Assembly (NCBI RefSeq): GCF_030694575.1
Contig: NZ_JAUYUS010000013.1
Location: 1-56,555 of the forward strand
Source of the DNA: Parvibaculum sp.
GTDB taxonomy: Bacteria; Pseudomonadota; Alphaproteobacteria; Parvibaculales; Parvibaculaceae
DNA: 56,555 bases
Direction: 5' to 3'
Below are positions 14,854-23,251 of this stretch, piece by piece. Under the pieces are notes generated by a model. It had not been told where the DNA came from. It ran no database searches and was given only the letters and a program-made list of their open reading frames with translations. Position numbers and translations under genes: made by a program. The first letter of the stretch is position 1. Every line of letters begins with the position of its first letter.

Positions 14854-17100
14854 GTGCCGATGAAGGACGAGGGCAAGGGCGAGGCGGCGGAGCCGCACGA
14901 CCCCGATGGCGAGGCCATGACGGCGGCGATGTCTCCGCAGGAGCGGATGCGCGCGTTCGCCGAGATGTTGCGCCTGCGCATGGCCGGCCATTTCGTTTCC
15001 GTGCGCTCGAAAGTGGTTTTCCTGCTGACGATGGTCGGCGCCATTCTCGTCATCCTGAGCGGCGCCTTCACACTTTACGATTTCAATCATGCGCTCCGGA
15101 CGCAGGTCGAGATTCGCGTTTCGGGCGCGGCCGACGTGCTGACGATCGCCGCGCGGCGGGCGAACAGTTTCGCCGAGATGGAGCCGGTGCTCGCGGCGAT
15201 GACGGGCGCCGCTTCCGTCAAGGACGTGGCGGTGGCGGGCGCGGACGGACGGGTCGTGACGACGTCGAATTCGGGCTGGCTCGGCAAGCGCGTGGATATG
15301 GCGGCGCTGGCGGGAGACGGCGCGGGCCATACCGTCGAGCTCGGCAGGCTCGAGCATCTTTCGGGATACGGAACATATCCCGGCGACTATGCGATCCGGC
15401 TCGAGCTTCCGCGTCTCGGGACAGAAGCCGTCGCCATCCTGCGGATGGATACGGATTATCTCGCCGGGCAACTCGCCATGCAGGCGTGGAACACGATGAT
15501 GTGGCTCACCATCACGGTGATCCTCGCGACCCTGACGATCTCGCTGCTGGTCCATCGCGTGATCGTGGCGCCCATCGAGGCGCTGCGGGATTATGCGGAG
15601 ACGGGCGGCGAAACGGAAGCGCTGCCGGCGGGGCCGGACGACGAGATCGGTATTGTGGCGCGCGCGCTTTCGGATTCGTTTCGCGCGAACCGGGATGTCG
15701 AGGCGCGGCTGACGAGCCTTGCCGCTACCGACGGGCTGACGGCGCTGGGTAACCGCACATTCTTCAAGTCGCGTCTCTCCGAGGAAATCTCGCGGGCCGA
15801 AAGGCATGGCGGCCTTGTCGGCGTGATGATCCTCAACCTCGACAATTTCAAGGACGTCAACGATACGCTGGGCCACGACGCGGGCGACCTCGTGCTGCGG
15901 CGGACGGCGGACATTCTGAAAGGATGCCGCCGCGGCGGCGATGTGGTGGCGCGTATCGGCGGCGACGAGTTCGGCGTCATCGTGACCGACATCAAGAGCG
16001 CGGACGATGCGCTGCAGCTTGCGAGCCGGCTGGTGCGCGCGGTGAGCGTGCCTTTCCGGCTCGGGACGCAGGAACTGACGCAAGGCGCCTGTGTCGGCCT
16101 GACGCTTTATCCGCAGGACGGACGCGACGCCGACGTGCTGGTGAAGAACGCCGACCTCGCGCTGTCGCGTTCGAAGCATGAGGGATCGGGCGCCTGCGTG
16201 CTTTACCGGCACGAACTGCATCTGCGCGCGATCGAACGCAACACGATCGAGCGCGACCTGCGCGTCGCGGTCGCGCGGAACCAGCTCACGCTTTTCTATC
16301 AGCCGAAGGTGGACATGGCGTCGGGCCGCGTCACCGGCGCGGAGGCGCTGATCCGCTGGCGGCACGAGGAGCGCGGTTTCATTTCGCCGGCGCAGTTCAT
16401 TCCGGTCGCGGAGCGAAGCGGGCTGATCGTGCCGCTGACGAAATGGGTGCTCGACGAGGCATGCCGGCAGAACCGCGAATGGCAGGAGCTGGGATTGCCG
16501 AAGATCGGCGTGGCGGTGAACGTCTCGGCGATCGACCTGAAGCGGACGGACCTGACCGACACGATCGCGAACACGCTGATCCGGCGCGGGCTTTCGCCGC
16601 AATATCTCGAGCTCGAAGTCACCGAGAGCATGGTGATGCAGGATGTCGACGTCGTGATCGGCACGCTGCGCCGGCTGCGCAGTCTCGGCATCGGCATCGG
16701 CATCGACGATTTCGGCACGGGTTATTCCTCGCTTGCCTACCTGAAACGCTTCCCGGTGAAGCGGCTGAAGATCGACCGTACTTTCGTCAACGACATCGCC
16801 GACGGGCGCGACGGGCATGTGATCCCGAAGGTCATCATCGATCTCGCCCATGCGCTTGGCGTGAGCGTGGTGGCGGAGGGCGTGGAGAATGCCGACCAGT
16901 ACGACATTCTGAACGAGCTGGGCTGCGACGAAGTGCAGGGCTATTTCGCCGGGCGGCCGATGCCGGCGGCGGAGTTCGAGGTCTTCCTGCGCAATTCGCC
17001 GGCGGGCCTGCGCGCGGGCGCGGCGCAGATCGAGGCCTCGGCCGAAAAACCTGTAGCGCGTCCGGCGGGGGGCGCGGCCTCGCGCGGCTCGGCGGCCTGA
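14854..17100 (+). CDS. membrane-bound GGDEF-EAL cyclic-di-GMP enzyme
   Basis: A 748-residue inner-membrane protein. Membrane helices at about 53-75 and 215-235 enclose a periplasmic domain of about 135 residues; a HAMP-like linker follows. The GGDEF domain has an intact GGDEF at 369-373 and an RxxD inhibitory site at 360-363. The EAL domain has EAL at 497-499, the VTES segment, DDFGTGYSS and AEGVE, all needed for phosphodiesterase activity. Both cyclase and phosphodiesterase could be active, so the net direction is unknown. A GTG at 14854, six bases after GGAAGG, is preferred over the ATG at 14860. It stands alone, with no partner gene that names its signal. Confidence 0.92.
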   Translation: MPMKDEGKGEAAEPHDPDGEAMTAAMSPQERMRAFAEMLRLRMAGHFVSVRSKVVFLLTMVGAILVILSGAFTLYDFNHALRTQVEIRVSGAADVLTIAARRANSFAEMEPVLAAMTGAASVKDVAVAGADGRVVTTSNSGWLGKRVDMAALAGDGAGHTVELGRLEHLSGYGTYPGDYAIRLELPRLGTEAVAILRMDTDYLAGQLAMQAWNTMMWLTITVILATLTISLLVHRVIVAPIEALRDYAETGGETEALPAGPDDEIGIVARALSDSFRANRDVEARLTSLAATDGLTALGNRTFFKSRLSEEISRAERHGGLVGVMILNLDNFKDVNDTLGHDAGDLVLRRTADILKGCRRGGDVVARIGGDEFGVIVTDIKSADDALQLASRLVRAVSVPFRLGTQELTQGACVGLTLYPQDGRDADVLVKNADLALSRSKHEGSGACVLYRHELHLRAIERNTIERDLRVAVARNQLTLFYQPKVDMASGRVTGAEALIRWRHEERGFISPAQFIPVAERSGLIVPLTKWVLDEACRQNREWQELGLPKIGVAVNVSAIDLKRTDLTDTIANTLIRRGLSPQYLELEVTESMVMQDVDVVIGTLRRLRSLGIGIGIDDFGTGYSSLAYLKRFPVKRLKIDRTFVNDIADGRDGHVIPKVIIDLAHALGVSVVAEGVENADQYDILNELGCDEVQGYFAGRPMPAAEFEVFLRNSPAGLRAGAAQIEASAEKPVARPAGGAASRGSAA

Positions 17101-17248
17101 TCCTTTCATTCCCGGCATCGCCGGATTGACGCAGCGTGCGCCTTGAGGTGCGCGTGGCGCTTTACGCGCCCACCGCGTGGGCTAAACTCCCGCCAGCAAA
17201 CATAATGAGCGAGGGCCGAGAGCCCGCGCCGATACCGGGAGACGCCAG

Positions 17249-18442
17249 ATGGATCTCGCTTACGGGCCCCAATACGAGGCCTTTCGCGCGGAGGTGCGCG
17301 ACTTCATCGCGAAGCACAAGGACAAGGCACCGAAACGCTTCGGCGTGTCGCGGCCTTCCGAGGAGTCGCTCGCGTGGCAGAGGCTGCTGCTGGAGCACGG
17401 GCTTACCGCGCGGACGGTGCCGAAGGAATATGGCGGCTATGGCGCCGAGCCCGACATTCTGAAGTCCCGCATCATCGCGGAGGAGTTCACCAAGGCGAGC
17501 CTGCCGATGGGGCTGGCGAGCCAGGGGATTTCGATGCTGGTCCCGACGCTGCTGGAGCTCGGCACCGAAGAGCAGAAGAAGAAGTGGATCGAGCCGACGC
17601 TCCGGGGCGACGTGATCTGGTGCCAGGGCTATTCGGAGCCGGGCTCGGGCTCGGACCTTGCCTCGCTGCAGACCAAGGCGACGGAAGACGGCGACGACTT
17701 CGTCATCAACGGGCAGAAGATATGGACCTCGACGGCGCATGCGGCGGACATGATCTTCTGTCTCGTGCGCACCGAGCCCGACAAGCCGAAGCATGAGGGG
17801 ATTTCCTACCTGATCTTCTCCATGAAGACGCCGGGCATCGAGGTGCGCCCGCTGAAGACGATGACGGGACATGCGGAATTCAACGAGGTGTTCTTCACCG
17901 ATGTGCGCGTGCCGCAGAAGGACATCGTGGCGGGACGCGGACAGGGCTGGTTCGTCGCGAATGCCACGCTGAAGCATGAGCGCGGGATGCTGGGAGATCC
18001 GAACCAGGCGGGGACGCGGCTGAAGGAGATCGTCGACCTCATGCATGAGGAGACGGTGGGCGGCCAGCGGCTGATCGACAATCCGCTTTACCGCGACCGG
18101 CTGGTGCAACTGCAAAGCCGGGTGCTGGCGATGCAGTTTCACGGGCTGAGGCTGCTGACGGCCTCCACGAAGAAGGAAGACCCCGGCATCGCGCGGCTGA
18201 TCGTGAAACTGCAGGGCTGCGAGATCAATCACCAGCTGGCGGCGCTCGCCATCGACGCGCTGGGCGAACTCGGCGTGCTTTACGAGGACAGTCCGCATTT
18301 GCGTGCGCGAGGGAGCTGGCAGCATCGCTACATGTTCGACCTCGGCCTCATCATCGGCGGCGGTACGGCGCAGATCCAGAAGAACATCATTTCGGAACGC
18401 GGCCTCGGTATGCCGCGCGAACCGAAACTCGTGAAAGCGTAA
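17249..18442 (+). CDS. acyl-CoA dehydrogenase, larger subunit of a probable heteromer
   Basis: A 397-residue acyl-CoA dehydrogenase with N-terminal helical, central beta ('WCQGYSEPGSGSDLASLQTKA') and C-terminal helical domains. These enzymes introduce the 2,3 double bond of an acyl-CoA with FAD. The C-terminal stretch reads 'IGGGTAQIQ' where medium-chain-type enzymes have the catalytic Glu in 'YEGTxQIQ'; here that position is Gly. The next gene, 11 bases downstream, encodes a second, shorter member of the family. Such pairs (for example pimeloyl-CoA dehydrogenase or the actinobacterial steroid enzymes) form mixed tetramers. The substrate could be a dicarboxylic, branched or ring-bearing acyl-CoA. 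Confidence 0.85.
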   Translation: MDLAYGPQYEAFRAEVRDFIAKHKDKAPKRFGVSRPSEESLAWQRLLLEHGLTARTVPKEYGGYGAEPDILKSRIIAEEFTKASLPMGLASQGISMLVPTLLELGTEEQKKKWIEPTLRGDVIWCQGYSEPGSGSDLASLQTKATEDGDDFVINGQKIWTSTAHAADMIFCLVRTEPDKPKHEGISYLIFSMKTPGIEVRPLKTMTGHAEFNEVFFTDVRVPQKDIVAGRGQGWFVANATLKHERGMLGDPNQAGTRLKEIVDLMHEETVGGQRLIDNPLYRDRLVQLQSRVLAMQFHGLRLLTASTKKEDPGIARLIVKLQGCEINHQLAALAIDALGELGVLYEDSPHLRARGSWQHRYMFDLGLIIGGGTAQIQKNIISERGLGMPREPKLVKA

Positions 18443-18453
18443 GGAGCGGACCC

Positions 18454-19548
18454 ATGGAATTCGGATTGTCGGAAGACCAGAAACTGCTCCAGGAAAGTGT
18501 CGGGCGGACGCTGGAACGGGTGTCGCCGCTGGACCGCGTGCGGAAGGCGGCGGAGACGCGCGAGGATTACGCGGCCGATGTGTGGGCGGCGCTGAGGGAT
18601 CTCGGCGTGCCGGGCATGATGGTGCCGGAGGATTTCGGCGGCATGGGCATGAAGCTGCTCGATGCGGTGCTGGTGGCGGAGATGCTGGGACGCCATGTGG
18701 CGCCGGTACCGTTCGTGGGCACGGCGGTGATGGCGCCCATCGCACTGACGGGTGCGGGAAGCGCGGCGCAGCAGGAAGCATGGCTGCCGAAGCTTGCGAG
18801 CGGCGAGGCGATTGCGGGCGTGGCGGTTTCCGAACGCGCGGCGGGTGCGCGGGACGGCGCGGGCGTGACGGCGGCGGCGGGCAAGCTCAACGGCAGCGCG
18901 CTGTTCGCGCTCGACGCGGCGGGTGCCGACATCCTGATCGTCGCGGACAAGGCGGGCGGGCTTCATCTCGTGAAGGGCGATGCGAAGGGGCTGACGAAAG
19001 TCGCGCTCACCAGCATCGATCTCACGCGGGGGCTGACCGAGCTGCAGTTCGATAATGTGGAGGCGGAAGCGCTGGCGTCGGGCGATGCGGCGGCGACGCT
19101 CGGCCGCATGATCGATGCAGGCCGCGTGATGCTGGCGGCGGACACGCTGGGCGCGGGCTGGGCGATGATCGACAAGGCGGTGGCCTATGCGGCGGAGCGC
19201 AAGCAGTTCGGCCGGGTCATCGGTTCGTTCCAGGCGGTGAAGCATATGTGCGCGGAGATGGCTTCCGAGCTTGAGCCGTGCCGTTCGCTCATCTGGTATG
19301 CCGGTCATGCCTTCGACGAGGTGCCCGCAGAGGCGAGCCTGATGGCGGCGCATGCGAAATCGCTGACGGCGGAGGTGGGGCGCTTCGTTGCCCGCACCGC
19401 GACGGAGGTGCATGGCGGCATGGGCTTCACCGATCTCGTGGGGCTCCACTACTGGTTCAAGCGGATCGGTCTCGACCGGCAGTTGCTGGGGAGCCCGGAA
19501 CGGGTGCGCGGCGAGGCGGCGAAGATGCAGGGCTGGGCGGCGGATTAA
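18454..19548 (+). CDS. acyl-CoA dehydrogenase, smaller subunit of a probable heteromer
   Basis: A 364-residue acyl-CoA dehydrogenase family protein with the N-terminal 'EFGLSEDQKLLQESV' and C-terminal 'ATEVHGGMGFTDLVGLHYWFKR' segments. It lacks the canonical FAD-contact stretch 'E-P-x-x-G-S-D' seen in the neighbouring protein, as expected for the second subunit of a heteromer. In related small subunits the HGGxGxTDE segment often carries an acidic residue after TD; here it is Leu. Start ATG at 18454 follows AAGGAG. A palindromic repeat begins just after the stop. Confidence 0.83.
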   Translation: MEFGLSEDQKLLQESVGRTLERVSPLDRVRKAAETREDYAADVWAALRDLGVPGMMVPEDFGGMGMKLLDAVLVAEMLGRHVAPVPFVGTAVMAPIALTGAGSAAQQEAWLPKLASGEAIAGVAVSERAAGARDGAGVTAAAGKLNGSALFALDAAGADILIVADKAGGLHLVKGDAKGLTKVALTSIDLTRGLTELQFDNVEAEALASGDAAATLGRMIDAGRVMLAADTLGAGWAMIDKAVAYAAERKQFGRVIGSFQAVKHMCAEMASELEPCRSLIWYAGHAFDEVPAEASLMAAHAKSLTAEVGRFVARTATEVHGGMGFTDLVGLHYWFKRIGLDRQLLGSPERVRGEAAKMQGWAAD

Positions 19549-19583
19549 AGCTCGAGAGATTGTGCGGGCGAGGTGAGTTCAGT

Positions 19584-19638
19584 AACCCCTCCCCAAACGG
19601 CTTGCAGCCGTTTGACCCTCCCGCAGGGGGAGGGTGGA
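19584..19638. repeat. short intergenic repeat, copy B (with a different inner hairpin)
   Basis: The outer frame ACCCCTCCCC ... GACCCTCCC-GCAGG-GGGAGGGTGG is the same as at 5656-5711. The enclosed perfect hairpin is AAACGGCT/AGCCGTTT (19595-19613), unrelated in sequence to that of copy A. It lies between the acyl-CoA dehydrogenase pair and the SemiSWEET gene. Confidence 0.75.
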
Positions 19639-19729
19639 GAAAGAGAAATGCCAAGGGATGGCCACCCTCTTGCCAACCGCCGGGGCCGGGCGTCATATGC
19701 GCGGCATTGGTTTCCCTTGCCGGTGCATC

Positions 19730-20020
19730 ATGGACAATCTCGGTTATCTCGCGGCGTTCCTCACGACGTTTGCCTTCATTCCGCAGGCGATAAAGACGAT
19801 CCGCACGCGCGACACGTCGGGGCTGTCGCTGGCCATGTATGCCTGCCTGACGGTCGGCATCTTTTTCTGGCTGCTGCACGGGATCAACAAGCAGGACTAT
19901 GCGCTGATCGGCGCGAACGGGGTGACGCTGCTGCTGGCGTTTCCGATTTTCCTCATCATTCTGACGAATGAGCGGGCGGCCCGGCGGGCGCTCAAGGGGA
20001 AGCTCGCGGCGGATAAATAG
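19730..20020 (+). CDS. SemiSWEET family sugar transporter (PQ-loop protein)
   Basis: A 96-residue inner-membrane protein with three helices (about residues 4-22, 36-54 and 61-80) and the PQ motif in 'FAFIPQAIKTIRTRDTSGLSL', the hallmark of the MtN3/saliva half-transporters. Such proteins dimerise to make one sugar-type pathway. The open frame extends upstream through the repeat, but family alignment places the start at the ATG at 19730; no strong ribosome binding site is visible. Its stop codon lies inside a perfect inverted repeat (20012-20037). Confidence 0.85.
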   Translation: MDNLGYLAAFLTTFAFIPQAIKTIRTRDTSGLSLAMYACLTVGIFFWLLHGINKQDYALIGANGVTLLLAFPIFLIILTNERAARRALKGKLAADK

Positions 20021-20037
20021 ACCAAGGTCTATTTATC
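20012..20037. promoter_or_regulatory. perfect 12-bp inverted repeat, candidate operator for the alcohol dehydrogenase gene
   Basis: GATAAATAGACC and GGTCTATTTATC face each other across two bases. The inner TAGACC..GGTCTA half-sites resemble operators of TetR-family regulators such as NemR, though the spacing differs. No T run follows, so a terminator is less likely. It lies 67 bases upstream of the alcohol dehydrogenase start and overlaps the SemiSWEET stop codon. No regulator gene is nearby. Confidence 0.6.
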
Positions 20038-20103
20038 GCTTGCACGGCGCGGCGCCGCCTGCTTGCATGTCGGCAATCAACAATTCCAAGGGAGGATACC
20101 CCC

Positions 20104-21198
20104 ATGCGCGCGGCCGTGTTCCGTCAGGGCGATCTCGTCGCCGATACCGTTCCCGATCCCGAACCCCAGGCGGGGCAGGTGCTGGTCAAGACGCTGGCCT
20201 GCGGGATTTGCGGCTCGGATCTGCATGCGTTTCATCACGCCGACAAGATGGTGGAGGCGGCGCAACGCTCCGGCTCGAGCTTCACGATGGACCTGACGAG
20301 GGACATCGTGTTCGGACATGAGTTCTGCGCGGAAGTGCTGGACCACGGGCCGGGGACGCAGAAGACGCTGAAGCCGGGGACGCGCGTCTGTTCCATGCCG
20401 CTCGCGATCACCATGAACGGGAGCTCGGCGAATGTGCAGCCGGTCGGCTATTCGAATTCGATGCCGGGCGGTTTCGCCGAGCGGATGGTGCTGAACGAGC
20501 TGATGCTGCTTGAAGTGCCGAACGGGCTGCCGACCGAGCAGGCGGCGCTGACGGAGCCGATGGCCGTCGGCTGGCACGCGGTCGAGAAGGCGAACACGAC
20601 GGCGGACGATATTCCGCTGGTGATCGGCTGCGGGCCGGTGGGGCTTGCGGTGATTGCCGCGCTCAAGATCAAGGGCATCCACCCGATCATCGCGGCGGAT
20701 TTCAGCCCGGCGCGGCGCAAGCTCGCCGAGCAGATGGGCGCCGATATCGTGCTCGACCCGAAGGTCGACGCGCCTTATGCGCGCTGGGCGAAGGAAGCGA
20801 CGCCGGAGGGCTACGACCCGACCAACATCATGACGCTGCTCGGCATGGGCCCGAAGCTGCGGCCGGGCGTCATTTTCGAATGCGTCGGTGTGCCCGGCGT
20901 CATCCAGCAGATTTTCGAGGGCGCGCCGAAGAATGCGCGGATCGTCGTGGTCGGCGTCTGCATGGAGCAGGATCGCATCGAGCCGTTCTTCGGCATCAAC
21001 AAGGAACTGAACGTGCAATTCGTGCTCGGCTATACGCCGGAGGAATTCGCGCTGACGCTGACGCATCTCGCCGAAGGGAAGATCGACGGCTCGCCGCTCG
21101 TCACGGGCAAGGTGGGCGTCGAGGGCGTGAAGGAGGCGTTCAGCGAGCTGGGCAATCCGGAGAAGCACGCGAAGATTCTCGTGGAGCCGTGGAGGTAA
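20104..21198 (+). CDS. zinc-binding medium-chain alcohol dehydrogenase
   Basis: A 364-residue NAD(P)-dependent dehydrogenase of the MDR superfamily. The catalytic-zinc motif CGICGSDLH (about residues 36-44) and FGHEF (about 76-80) are present, as is a Rossmann segment 'IPLVIGCGPVGLAVIAAL'. The four-cysteine structural zinc lobe of classical alcohol dehydrogenases is absent. The ATG at 20104 follows GGGAGG. The perfect inverted repeat upstream suggests control by a TetR-like repressor. Substrate is unknown. Confidence 0.88.
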   Translation: MRAAVFRQGDLVADTVPDPEPQAGQVLVKTLACGICGSDLHAFHHADKMVEAAQRSGSSFTMDLTRDIVFGHEFCAEVLDHGPGTQKTLKPGTRVCSMPLAITMNGSSANVQPVGYSNSMPGGFAERMVLNELMLLEVPNGLPTEQAALTEPMAVGWHAVEKANTTADDIPLVIGCGPVGLAVIAALKIKGIHPIIAADFSPARRKLAEQMGADIVLDPKVDAPYARWAKEATPEGYDPTNIMTLLGMGPKLRPGVIFECVGVPGVIQQIFEGAPKNARIVVVGVCMEQDRIEPFFGINKELNVQFVLGYTPEEFALTLTHLAEGKIDGSPLVTGKVGVEGVKEAFSELGNPEKHAKILVEPWR

Positions 21199-21214
21199 TA
21201 TCCACGCATCCTTT

Positions 21215-21237
21215 CACCCTCCTCCCGGGGGAGGGTG
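21215..21237. repeat. short intergenic repeat, copy C (no inner hairpin)
   Basis: CACCCTCC and GGAGGGTG pair across TCCCGGG just after the alcohol dehydrogenase stop. This corresponds to the right-hand stem of copies A and B. It lies between two convergent genes and might act as a bidirectional stem, though no T run follows. Confidence 0.6.
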
Positions 21238-21254
21238 GTAGATTTTTTTGGTGC

Positions 21255-21857
21255 TTAGGCGGGGGGCGCCGTTTCCGCGAGGGACGGGCGCTTCGAGAAG
21301 TCTTTCCACCAGCCGGCGAGTTCGGGGGCTTTGGATTGCCAGCCGAGCCCGGCATGGCGGAAGTCGAGATAGCCGAGGGCGGCGCCGATGGCGATGTTGC
21401 CCATGTCGACGGCGCCGTCGAAGGAGGTCACTTCGTCCTCCAGCACGGCGATGCTGCGCTCGATGGCGCGGCGCCAGCGGCCCATCCACATTTCGGAACG
21501 CTGTTCCTCCGGCCGGTTGCGCTCGAAGGTGAGCGAGACGGCGGCGTCCATGATGCCGTCGGCAAGCGCGTGGAGGCGCTGCACGCGCCAGCGTTCGACA
21601 TTCGCTGCGGGGATGAAGGAAGGGCCTTCCAGCGCCACGTCGAGATATTCGCAGATGAGCGGACTGTCGAAGAAGGACGTGCCGTCATTCATGACCAGCG
21701 CCGGGATCTTGCCGAGCGGGTTCGCGGCGTGGAGCGCGGCCGGGTCTTCCATCGCGGAAATCAATTCCTCGGTCACGCGGCCGAGCGCGTCCTTTTCGCG
21801 AATGAGGATGCGCACCTTGCGCGCGAAGGGCGAGGTCGGCGAGTGATAGAGCTTCAT
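21255..21857 (-). CDS. glutathione S-transferase family protein
   Basis: A 200-residue protein with an N-terminal thioredoxin-like domain ('MKLYHSPTSPFARKVRILI', then 'NPLGKIPALV' with the cis-proline and 'FDSPLICEYL') and a C-terminal helical domain. Ser in 'SPTSPFARK' is the likely glutathione-activating residue. It should conjugate or exchange glutathione with an unknown electrophile in the cytosol. It starts 13 bases after the surface-antigen-like lipoprotein gene on the same strand and may be its co-transcribed neighbour. Confidence 0.88.
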   Translation of the reverse strand: MKLYHSPTSPFARKVRILIREKDALGRVTEELISAMEDPAALHAANPLGKIPALVMNDGTSFFDSPLICEYLDVALEGPSFIPAANVERWRVQRLHALADGIMDAAVSLTFERNRPEEQRSEMWMGRWRRAIERSIAVLEDEVTSFDGAVDMGNIAIGAALGYLDFRHAGLGWQSKAPELAGWWKDFSKRPSLAETAPPA

Positions 21858-21870
21858 GAAAGGTCTTTCG

Positions 21871-22350
21871 CTAGAGACAGGCGATGCCGGAGGTGTGGCC
21901 GTTCATGCCGCGAAGCGTGCGCCACTCGACGAATTCGCGGCAGCGGCGGCCGCGCTCGTCGGTGAATTCGCGGGTGGGTGTGATCTTGCCGCTGGCCTTT
22001 TGGGAGGCGGTGAACCATGTCACCTGTTCGCGGAGCGGCACCGTCATCATTTTCGCGACGGCTTCGTTGCGGGCCTGGACGGGGAGGCCGGTGAGCGAGG
22101 GGCCCTCCGAACCGCCGACCATGTAGCCTGCGGCGACGCCGGCCGCGACCGCCCATTCCGTGCCGCCGCCGGTGCCGATCGCCATGCCGAGCATGGCGCC
22201 GCCGGCGGGACCGACGAGGCGGGTGCCGCGATCGTCGACCGGCGCATCGATCAAGCCTTGCGGCTGCCTCATGGTGACTTCGGGCTGCGGCAGGCTTTGT
22301 TGCGCGCAGGCGGCGAGAAGGACGACGGTTGCGAGCGCTATGCGGCGCAT
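21871..22350 (-). CDS. lipoprotein with glycine-zipper and surface-antigen-like C-terminus
   Basis: A 159-residue protein with a lipoprotein signal (VVLLAAC, lipid-modified Cys15). A Gly/Ala-rich stretch 'GPAGGAMLGMAIGTGGG' resembles a glycine zipper, and the C-terminal 'DERGRRCREFVEWRTLRG' matches the conserved end of 17-kDa surface antigen-type proteins. It is probably anchored in the outer membrane. It starts three bases after the YqjE-like gene, indicating one transcript with the two stress-type membrane proteins upstream. Confidence 0.75.
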   Translation of the reverse strand: MRRIALATVVLLAACAQQSLPQPEVTMRQPQGLIDAPVDDRGTRLVGPAGGAMLGMAIGTGGGTEWAVAAGVAAGYMVGGSEGPSLTGLPVQARNEAVAKMMTVPLREQVTWFTASQKASGKITPTREFTDERGRRCREFVEWRTLRGMNGHTSGIACL

Positions 22351-22353
22351 GGC

Positions 22354-22854
22354 TCAGTCCTTCCGCAGAAACGGCATGAGAAACCGGCGGAGCGCGGGGC
22401 TCAACGCCGCGAGAGCGCCGATCACGATGGTGATGAGGGGCAGGCTGCCGCTCCCCCCCTTTACGAGTCCGAGAAGGCCCATCGTCATGTCGTTCAGCGT
22501 GCGCTCGACCAGGTCGAAGTCGCGCTTCACCTCGGCGCGGGCTTCCGCGATGCTGCGGTTCGCGAGTTCGAGTTCGAGCTTGTCGGCGCGGCCGGGCGCC
22601 TTGGCGGCGAAGAGGAGCGCAATGAAGGCCAGCGCCACGAGCGCGCCGCCGGTGATGAGCGCGCCGAGCGGGTAGCCGTAGATTTCCGAGAGCGCGAGGA
22701 AGCCCGCGATCACCAGCATGATGAGGGCGAAGAGGGCGATGAAGACGGCGATGCCGACGAGGGAGAGGCGGCGCGCGAGGCGGCGGGCTTCAAGCTCCGC
22801 CCGGTAAAGCTCCGCCTCGGCGAGTTTGCGGACGTGTGGCGTGGGATCGATCAA
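22354..22854 (-). CDS. YqjE-like / holin superfamily III (Holin-X type) membrane protein
   Basis: A 166-residue protein with two adjacent membrane helices (about residues 30-55 and 68-90) between a charged N-terminus and a long charged helix, then a third hydrophobic stretch near the C-terminus. This matches the YqjE/Holin-X group, whose function is unknown. The order DUF883-like then Holin-X-like, nine bases apart, is the same as yqjD-yqjE in enterobacteria. Confidence 0.7.
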   Translation of the reverse strand: MIDPTPHVRKLAEAELYRAELEARRLARRLSLVGIAVFIALFALIMLVIAGFLALSEIYGYPLGALITGGALVALAFIALLFAAKAPGRADKLELELANRSIAEARAEVKRDFDLVERTLNDMTMGLLGLVKGGSGSLPLITIVIGALAALSPALRRFLMPFLRKD

Positions 22855-22863
22855 GTTGATCTC

Positions 22864-23136
22864 CTATCGCGTGAGCAGGCGGCCGATGAGGAAGCCGAGA
22901 CCGAAGGCGAGAAGCGCGCTCGGGACGGGATGGGCGTCGATCTGCTTCTGCACGTCGTCCAGCCCTTCCTGCATCCGTTCGCGGATCATTTCGGCGCTTG
23001 CGAGCCCTTCCTCCAGCGTTCCGGCCGCTCCTGCCGCCGCGGCGGCGGCCTGTGCTTCTTCCAGCGCCAGTTTCAACGCCTCGATCTGAGCCTGAAGCTC
23101 TTCGACTGAAGCGTCCTGAGATTTCTTTTCGGCCAT
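22864..23136 (-). CDS. DUF883/YqjD-like C-tail-anchored protein
   Basis: A 90-residue protein with a coiled-coil N-terminal part rich in Glu, Ala and Gln (residues 8-60) and one C-terminal membrane helix ending 'LLAFGLGFLIGRLLTR', the hallmark of the YqjD/ElaB group. E. coli relatives bind ribosomes and the inner membrane in stationary phase; a similar role here is inference. The ATG at 23136 has an AGGAGA site; the upstream in-frame start is not supported. Confidence 0.78.
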   Translation of the reverse strand: MAEKKSQDASVEELQAQIEALKLALEEAQAAAAAAGAAGTLEEGLASAEMIRERMQEGLDDVQKQIDAHPVPSALLAFGLGFLIGRLLTR

Positions 23137-23251
23137 TTCGGCGTCTCCTGGGCTATGCGGTTTGCAGATGTCCGGCAACCCGCCCCTTTGGATAAGCATA
23201 GCTCACGATGCGGGCCAGACAAGGCATGCCGAATCGACGCAGACGCCGGGA

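Noticed and set aside
14791-17118. A 775-codon minus-strand frame opposite the GGDEF-EAL gene
   Set aside because: Same reason: it has no recognisable motif and is a mirror of a well-supported gene. Similar long shadows at 4278-6677 (plus) and 37667-40240 (minus) were also rejected.
21871-23136. The Holin-X-like gene and its neighbours as a phage lysis module
   Set aside because: The order DUF883-like then Holin-X-like is the chromosomal yqjD-yqjE arrangement, and no endolysin or other phage gene is present.
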